Shown: in pieces, positions 8,841 to 16,471 of the stretch | How the letters are laid out: each line of letters starts with the position of its first letter | Position numbering within the stretch: the first letter of the stretch is position 1 | Origin: Porticoccaceae bacterium | GTDB taxonomy: Bacteria; Pseudomonadota; Gammaproteobacteria; Pseudomonadales; Porticoccaceae | Reading direction: 5' to 3' | Length of the DNA: 16,471 nucleotides | Assembly: GCA_003448675.1 (NCBI GenBank) | Contig: DLXZ01000189.1 | Location: 407 to 16,877, forward strand | Translations under genes and position numbers: made by a program | Notes under the pieces: generated by a model | What the model saw: only the letters and a program-made list of their open reading frames with translations | What the model was told of the DNA's origin: nothing | Database searches by the model: none

Positions 8841-8948
8841 CCGGCGCGGAGACAGGCTTGGCGAAAACAGTTTCTTGATCGCAAGCGCCTCAGTTATGAG
8901 TTATCAGTGCCATCGCCAGGCGGTCAATCATCCTTTGAAAATCACCGG

Positions 8949-10073
<1,125 letters not shown>

Positions 10074-10089
10074 TTATTGTGCGAAGCGC

Positions 10090-10095
10090 ATTATC
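10090..10095 (-). promoter_or_regulatory. candidate -10 for the mreB operon
   Basis: Reading the minus strand, GATAAT (five of six bases of the -10 consensus) lies about 107 bases ahead of the mreB ATG in the divergent region. No convincing -35 is present at 16-18 bases. Another possible pair on this strand starts with TTGAAC at about 10146-10151, but its -10 (CATTGT) is poor. mre operons in other gammaproteobacteria have several promoters, so this may be only one of them. Confidence 0.25.
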
Positions 10096-10134
10096 ACGGC
10101 GACCCTAAGAGGCGAACTTTAACAATGGCGCGTG

Positions 10135-10163
10135 TTTAGAGCAAGGTTCAAATGTGTTACCTT
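10135..10163 (+). promoter_or_regulatory. candidate promoter for the gatCAB operon
   Basis: TTTAGA (10135-10140) and TACCTT (10158-10163) are separated by 17 bases and would start transcription about 35 bases ahead of gatC. Both hexamers are weak matches (four and three of six). I rank this low, but it is the best-spaced pair I found in the gap on the plus strand. Confidence 0.25.
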
Positions 10164-10204
10164 AGCCCGCCTTTGCGAACATCGGAACGAGGCGCACATA
10201 CATC

Positions 10205-10492
10205 ATGTCCATAAGCCGGGCTGACATCGAAAAACTGGGTGAACTGGCCCGCATTGCCATCACCGAGGAAAACATTGAGACGACCACCACCAGCATCAAC
10301 AACGTGCTGTCGCTGGTTGATCAGCTGCAAAGCGCCGACACCAGCAATGTCGAACCCCTGGCCAATCCCCTTGACGCCCGGCAACGACTGCGAGCCGACA
10401 CGGTCACTGAAACAGACCAGCGCGCCAACTTCCAGCCCCTGGCACCGGCCGCCGAGAAGTCTCTGTATCTGGTACCGAAAGTCATTGAATAA
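10205..10492 (+). CDS. gatC: Asp-tRNA(Asn)/Glu-tRNA(Gln) amidotransferase subunit C
   Basis: 95 residues, the normal size. It begins with the family pattern ISRADIEKLGELARIAI. The middle holds the INNVLSLVDQLQSADTSNVEPLANP linker that wraps between GatA and GatB. The end has the LVPKVIE of GatC proteins. It stabilises the GatA-GatB complex. It is the first gene of the gat operon, divergent from mreB as in Pseudomonas and relatives. The ribosome-binding GAGG (10189-10192) is a rather long 12 bases from the ATG. Confidence 0.96.
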   Translation: MSISRADIEKLGELARIAITEENIETTTTSINNVLSLVDQLQSADTSNVEPLANPLDARQRLRADTVTETDQRANFQPLAPAAEKSLYLVPKVIE

Positions 10493-10594
10493 AAGGTTCT
10501 CGAATATCAGCACTTGTTTTCATTATGCGGCGGCTGATCGCAATACTCACCGGGTATCAAAACACCCAAAGCAGCGAAAATTTCAGGAGCGGTA

Positions 10595-12052
10595 ATGCAC
10601 AACAAAACCCTGGCCGAATTACGTGATGGCCTGGTAGCGGGCGATTTTTCCAGCAGCGAGCTGACCCGGCATTTCCTCGACCGCATTGCCGCCCTTGACG
10701 GCGCCTACAATTCGTTCATTACCGTCACCGAAGAAGCGGCCATGACTGCCGCGGCTCATGCGGATAAGCTGCTGGCTCAGGGAGGCGGCGCCCCTTCCCT
10801 GTGTGGCGTACCCATCGCCCACAAGGACATTTTTTGCACCCGGGGTGTACGCACCAGTTGCGGCTCGAAAATGCTGGATAATTTCATCCCGCCTTATGAT
10901 GCCACCGTGGTGGAAAAGTTTGCCGCCGCTGGCGCGGTGGTGCTGGGCAAGACCAATATGGATGAGTTCGCCATGGGTTCATCCAACGAGACCAGCTGGT
11001 ACGGCCCGGTGAAAAACCCCTGGGACACCGGCTGTGTACCCGGTGGCTCCTCCGGCGGCTCGGCTGCCGCGGTAGCGGCGCGACTGGCGCCGGGTGCTAC
11101 CGCCACCGACACCGGCGGCTCCATTCGCCAGCCGGCGGCGCTGTGTGGCATCACCGGCCTGAAACCCACTTATGGGCTGGTGTCGCGATGGGGCATGATC
11201 GCCTTTGCCTCCAGCCTCGATCAGGGCGGCCCCATGGCCCGCACGGCCGAGGATGTTGCCCTACTACTCGGGGTTATGGCCGGGTTTGATACCCGGGATT
11301 CCACCTCCGTCGAGCGGCAGATTCCCGACTACCGCGCCACGCTTGATAAAGACATTGCCGGGCTGACCATCGGCCTGCCCCGGGAATACTTTGACGAAGG
11401 CCTGAACCCCGCCACCGAACAGGCGGTGCGCGATGCCCTGCGGGAACTGGAAAGTCAGGGCGCGACCCTGAAAGACATCGACCTGCCCCACGCCAATCTC
11501 TCAGTACCCGCCTACTACGTAATCGCCCCGGCGGAAGCCTCGGCCAACCTGTCCAGGTTCGACGGGGTCCGTTACGGTTATCGCTGTGATAACCCGGTGG
11601 ATTTGCAGGATATGTACAAGCGCAGCCGGGCCGAAGGCTTTGGTGACGAGGTCAAGCGGCGTATCCTGGTGGGCGCCTACTGTCTGTCAGCGGGTTATTA
11701 CGATGCCTACTACAATAAGGCCATGAAGGTGCGGCGGCTGATCAAAAATGACTTCGCCTCGGCTTTCGAAGACGTCGATATCATCGCCGGCCCCACCTGC
11801 CCCAACCCGGCTTTCGCCTTCGGCGCCAAGGGGGATAATCCGGTGGCCATGTATCTGGAAGACATTTACACCATCGCCACCAACCTGGCGGGCCTGCCAG
11901 CCATGTCCCTGCCCTGTGGCCAGGTGGATAACAAACCCGTGGGTCTGCAACTGATCGGTAATTATTTTCAAGAGGCGCGCATGTTGAACGTCGCCCACCG
12001 CTATCAGCAGGCCACCGACTGGCACCAGCGCCAGCCGGCGGATATCGAGTAA
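10595..12052 (+). CDS. gatA: Asp-tRNA(Asn)/Glu-tRNA(Gln) amidotransferase subunit A
   Basis: 485 residues, full length for the amidase-signature family. The Ser-cisSer-Lys triad is visible: Lys77 in AHKDIF, Ser152 in the [15 protein letters not shown] block and Ser176 in [11 protein letters not shown]. The spacing is the same as in Staphylococcus aureus GatA. The subunit releases ammonia from glutamine, which is channelled to GatB. The start is clear, with AGGAG just ahead of the ATG at 10595. A 102-base gap to gatC is longer than other gaps in the operon and contains no obvious hairpin or strong promoter. The gene ends 12 bases ahead of gatB. Confidence 0.98.
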   Translation: MHNKTLAELRDGLVAGDFSSSELTRHFLDRIAALDGAYNSFITVTEEAAMTAAAHADKLLAQGGGAPSLCGVPIAHKDIFCTRGVRTSCGSKMLDNFIPPYDATVVEKFAAAGAVVLGKTNMDEFAMGSSNETSWYGPVKNPWDTGCVPGGSSGGSAAAVAARLAPGATATDTGGSIRQPAALCGITGLKPTYGLVSRWGMIAFASSLDQGGPMARTAEDVALLLGVMAGFDTRDSTSVERQIPDYRATLDKDIAGLTIGLPREYFDEGLNPATEQAVRDALRELESQGATLKDIDLPHANLSVPAYYVIAPAEASANLSRFDGVRYGYRCDNPVDLQDMYKRSRAEGFGDEVKRRILVGAYCLSAGYYDAYYNKAMKVRRLIKNDFASAFEDVDIIAGPTCPNPAFAFGAKGDNPVAMYLEDIYTIATNLAGLPAMSLPCGQVDNKPVGLQLIGNYFQEARMLNVAHRYQQATDWHQRQPADIE

Positions 12053-12064
12053 GGAGGCGCGCAC

Positions 12065-13513
12065 ATGTCCTGGGAAACCGTGATCGGGCTGGAAGTCCAC
12101 ACCCAGCTAAATACTCACACCAAGATTTTTTCCGGCGCCAGCACGGAATTTGGCGCCGAGCCCAACAGTCAGGCCTGCGCCGTCGATTTGGCCATGCCAG
12201 GCACCCTGCCGGTACTCAGCGAAGAGGCCCTGCGCAAGGCCATCATGTTCGGCCTCGCCATCGAGGCTGAGATCAGCGAGCTGTCGGCCTTCGAGCGCAA
12301 AAACTATTTCTACCCGGATCTGCCCAAGGGCTACCAGACTACCCAATTGGAAAAACCCATCGCCGTTGGCGGCCACGTCAATATCCAGCTGCAAGACGGC
12401 TCCAGCAAAACCATCCGCATCCACCATGCCCACCTGGAAGAGGACGCCGGCAAGTCCCTGCACGAGGATTTCCATGGCATGTCCGGCATTGACCTCAATA
12501 GAGCCGGCACACCGTTGATCGAAATTGTCTCCGAGCCGGATATGCGCAGTGCCGAGGAAGCCGTGGCCTTTGCGAAAAAACTGCACGGCATCGTCACTTC
12601 ACTTGGCATCTGCGACGGTTTAATGGCCCACGGTTCCATGCGCTTCGATGTCAATGTATCCGTGCGCCGGCCCGGTCAGGCCTTGGGCACGCGCACCGAA
12701 ACCAAGAACCTCAACTCGTTCCGGTTTATGGAGCGAGCCATCGAAAAAGAGGTCGCGCGCCAAATAGATCTCCTGGAGGGCGGCGGCAAAGTCATCCAGG
12801 AAACCCGCCTCTATGACGGTGACACCGACACCGCCCGCAGCATGCGCAGCAAGGAAGAAGCCAACGACTACCGGTATTTCCCCTGCCCCGACCTGCTGCC
12901 TGTGCAGATCGATCAAGCCTATATCGATGTTATCCGGGCCAGCCTGCCGGAGCTGCCAGACGCCCGGCGTGTGCGTTTTATCGAGCAATACCAACTGTCC
13001 GACTACGATGCCGGCATCCTCGGCGAGGAAGCCGATACCGCCCGCTACTTCGAAACCGCAGCCGAGCATTGCGGCGACGCCAAATTGGCCGCCAACTGGG
13101 TGATGGGCGAACTGGCTGCCAAACTGAACGCCGAGGAACGGAATATTGGTGATGCGCCGGTAACGCCCAAACAACTGGCAGCGCTGATCGAGCGCGTCCG
13201 GGACAACACCATCTCCAACAAGATGGCGCGGGACGTGTTCGAGGCCATGTGGCAGGGTGAAGGCGAACCGGACACCATTATCGAAGCCCGAGGCCTGAAA
13301 CAAGTGTCGGACAGCGACGCTATCGAGGCCATGGTCGATGAGGTCATCGCCAACAGCGAAAAACAAGTGGAGAATTATCGCCAGGCCGACGAGAAAAAAC
13401 GACCGAAAATGCTGGGCTACTTTGTCGGCCAGATCATGAAGGCCTCCAAGGGCCAGGCCAATCCCCAGCAGGTCAATGAAATTTTGCTGAAAAAACTCAA
13501 CGAACTACTTTAA
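12065..13513 (+). CDS. gatB: Asp-tRNA(Asn)/Glu-tRNA(Gln) amidotransferase subunit B
   Basis: 482 residues, full length. The cradle domain has [12 protein letters not shown] (4-15), [17 protein letters not shown] (78-94), HLEEDAGKS (123-131) and [17 protein letters not shown] (143-159). Further on come [15 protein letters not shown] and [15 protein letters not shown] helical and YqeY-like tail (about 335-482) that binds the tRNA elbow ends with [18 protein letters not shown]. It activates the tRNA-bound Asp or Glu with ATP and transfers ammonia to it. An ideal AAGGAGG overlaps the end of the gatA stop region and lies 7-8 bases from the ATG, so the two are tightly linked. The complex could serve Asn-tRNA, Gln-tRNA or both; the window has no asnS or glnS to decide. 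Confidence 0.98.
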   Translation: MSWETVIGLEVHTQLNTHTKIFSGASTEFGAEPNSQACAVDLAMPGTLPVLSEEALRKAIMFGLAIEAEISELSAFERKNYFYPDLPKGYQTTQLEKPIAVGGHVNIQLQDGSSKTIRIHHAHLEEDAGKSLHEDFHGMSGIDLNRAGTPLIEIVSEPDMRSAEEAVAFAKKLHGIVTSLGICDGLMAHGSMRFDVNVSVRRPGQALGTRTETKNLNSFRFMERAIEKEVARQIDLLEGGGKVIQETRLYDGDTDTARSMRSKEEANDYRYFPCPDLLPVQIDQAYIDVIRASLPELPDARRVRFIEQYQLSDYDAGILGEEADTARYFETAAEHCGDAKLAANWVMGELAAKLNAEERNIGDAPVTPKQLAALIERVRDNTISNKMARDVFEAMWQGEGEPDTIIEARGLKQVSDSDAIEAMVDEVIANSEKQVENYRQADEKKRPKMLGYFVGQIMKASKGQANPQQVNEILLKKLNELL

Positions 13514-13533
13514 CCAGGGCAACGAACACCATT

Positions 13534-13824
13534 ATGGTTCTACGTAAAGACAAACAAAAAGTCCTCGGCGAGGTTTTTGACGACGCGCGCATCCGCACTT
13601 TTCTGGACTTCCAGCCGCCGGAAGGCGTCGATGCCGACTTCCACGTACTGGAAAAAGCCTACCGGGGCATGAAGGCGGAGAATTTTGCGACTTTTCTAGA
13701 GTTCTTTGTCGACGCTGGTCGCAATGTGCAGGCTCGCAGTCCCCAGGGCCTGACGCTGCTGGAAATTATCGCCTCCCACCAGCGGGCCGAGGACTATGTC
13801 GCCGCATTAAAGGCACACAGCTAG
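13534..13824 (+). CDS. small conserved protein of unknown function, PA4642-like
   Basis: 96 residues, with no signal peptide, membrane segment or metal-binding motif. The sequence is charged and likely a small cytoplasmic, mostly helical protein. It opens with a basic VLRKDKQKV and has FQPPEGVDADFHVLEKAYRG, then two amphipathic stretches, FATFLEFFVDAGRNVQAR and TLLEIIASHQ. The pattern recalls the uncharacterised Pseudomonas PA4642 family, and the DAGRNVQARSPQGLTLLEII segment looks like half of an ankyrin-type repeat. Both are recognition from memory and not a search. It begins 20 bases after gatB, so it is probably cotranscribed with the gat genes, though a link to tRNA amidation is inference only. 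No strong ribosome-binding site is visible (AGGGCAACGAACACC region). Confidence 0.75.
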   Translation: MVLRKDKQKVLGEVFDDARIRTFLDFQPPEGVDADFHVLEKAYRGMKAENFATFLEFFVDAGRNVQARSPQGLTLLEIIASHQRAEDYVAALKAHS

Positions 13825-13834
13825 CCGCTGTGTG
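13814..13834 (+). other. hairpin spanning the stop codon of the PA4642-like gene
   Basis: CACACAGC (13814-13821) and GCTGTGTG (13827-13834) form a perfect 8-bp stem with a 5-base loop, TAGCC, that contains the TAG stop (13822-13824). No T-run follows, so it is not a standard intrinsic terminator. It may protect the 3' end of the gat transcript, act as a weak terminator or be chance. Confidence 0.45.
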
Positions 13835-13880
13835 AGCACGCTCAGAAATTCACAAATAACGATCAGATAGAGGTTCTACC

Positions 13881-15965
<2,085 letters not shown>

Positions 15966-15990
15966 ACCTCTTTCCCTCCCTGCCACCATT

Positions 15991-16021
15991 CCGCTCTCGC
16001 CAGCCACACTGGCGAGGGCGG
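15991..16021 (+). other. long near-perfect hairpin between the beta-oxidation and GST genes
   Basis: The arms at 15991-16003 and 16009-16021 pair over 13 positions. In plus-strand RNA twelve are Watson-Crick and one is a U-G wobble (15995/16017), with a 5-base CCACA loop. On the minus strand that wobble becomes an A-C mismatch, so the structure favours plus-strand RNA. The following bases are CATCAAAACC and not T-rich, so it lacks the tail of an intrinsic terminator. The 3' arm contains GAGGG, the only purine-rich stretch ahead of the GST start at 16032. Confidence 0.6.
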
Positions 16022-16031
16022 CATCAAAACC

Positions 16032-16471
16032 ATGCCATCCAGCCACTATCCCCTTCTCTACAGCTTCCGCCGCTGCCCCTACGCCATGCGCGCCCGCATG
16101 GCGCTGGTGAGCGCCGGCATTCAGGTGGAAATTAACGAGGTCGAGTTAAAAGACAAGCCAGCCGCGATGCTGGCCCTCTCAGCCAAGGGCACCGTACCGG
16201 TGCTGCTTCTCCCCGACGGCCAGGTGCTGGATGAGAGCCTGGCGATTATGGACTGGGCGTTGGGGCAAAATGACCCGGAAAACTGGCTGGCACCGACTGC
16301 TGATTCCTTGGCTACAGGTGGCATCGGACTCAAATGCCGCCAGCTTATCGACAACAATGACGGCAGTTTCAAAGCCGCCCTCGACCGCTATAAATACCCC
16401 CAGCGTTTTCCTGATGAAGACTGCTCGGGCGCCAGAACCGAGGGCTTACAGTTTCTGCAGAAACTTGAGGA
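16032..16471 (+). CDS. glutathione S-transferase-like protein, partial (C-terminus outside window)
   Basis: 146 codons before the right edge. The N-terminal thioredoxin-like fold shows LYSFRRCPYAMRARMAL with the active-site Cys15-Pro16-Tyr17-Ala18. It also has the cis-proline at Pro56 in GTVPVLL and the glutathione gamma-glutamyl contact DES (67-69) ahead of IMDWAL. After about residue 85 the helical domain begins and is cut. CPYA suggests a cysteine-type (omega/beta-like) enzyme acting as a thiol transferase or lyase more than a conjugating one. It shares the frame of the preceding beta-oxidation gene beyond its TAA, with 66 bases between them. No ATG, GTG or TTG lies in frame in that gap, so 16032 is the first possible start. 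Its ribosome-binding GAGGG lies in a hairpin 13 bases upstream. Confidence 0.88.
   Translation, partial: MPSSHYPLLYSFRRCPYAMRARMALVSAGIQVEINEVELKDKPAAMLALSAKGTVPVLLLPDGQVLDESLAIMDWALGQNDPENWLAPTADSLATGGIGLKCRQLIDNNDGSFKAALDRYKYPQRFPDEDCSGARTEGLQFLQKLE

Noticed and set aside
10493..10594. possible internal promoter or terminator between gatC and gatA
   Set aside because: The 102-base gap has no stem-loop with a T-run. The best hexamer pair (TTGTTT with CAATAC) has 21-base spacing, too long to support a call.
12620..13366. 248-codon minus-strand open frame opposite gatB
   Set aside because: Same shadow effect; it has no promoter, ribosome-binding site or family motif, and gatB is conserved throughout this stretch.

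Overview
The window is 16.5 kb of gene-dense, moderately GC-rich DNA. Its core gene content and order point to a gammaproteobacterium related to the Pseudomonas/Cellvibrio side of the class. The strongest arguments are the cell-shape cluster mreB-mreC-mreD-maf-rng-yhdP-nit and a divergent gatCAB operon. The gatCAB genes imply tRNA-dependent amidation of Asp-tRNA and/or Glu-tRNA, which Escherichia coli lacks. I see no mobile elements, phage genes, CRISPR arrays, tRNAs or rRNAs, and no gene-free stretch longer than 300 bases.

Layout, left to right. Positions 1-386 (minus) hold the N-terminal two thirds or so of a YccA-like Bax-inhibitor-1 membrane protein cut by the window edge. A 174-base gap follows with a possible extended -10 promoter and a small hairpin. 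From 561 to 9983, all on the minus strand and read right to left, lies one tightly packed run: mreB, mreC, mreD (rod shape and elongasome), maf (nucleotide pyrophosphatase), rng (RNase G), yhdP (giant AsmA-like envelope protein) and a Nit-type amidase. Spacings run from an 8-base overlap to about 110 bases, so this is probably one transcript or a few nested ones.

Positions 9984-10204 are the divergent regulatory region. To the right on the plus strand come gatC, gatA, gatB and a small conserved protein of unknown function (PA4642-like). They are followed by a 694-residue enoyl-CoA hydratase / 3-hydroxyacyl-CoA dehydrogenase fusion of the FadJ/FadB type. The window ends inside a glutathione S-transferase-like gene.

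This is conserved housekeeping DNA, and I found no convincing new multi-gene system. The points most worth checking are small and concern expression. mreC has no ATG, GTG or TTG that preserves its expected N-terminus but has a well-placed ATC with a GAGG ahead of it. yhdP begins at a TTG or GTG. A long near-perfect RNA hairpin without a U-tract sits between the fatty-acid gene and the GST gene and contains the only visible purine-rich ribosome-binding stretch of the latter. A second hairpin spans the stop codon of the small unknown gene in the gat operon.
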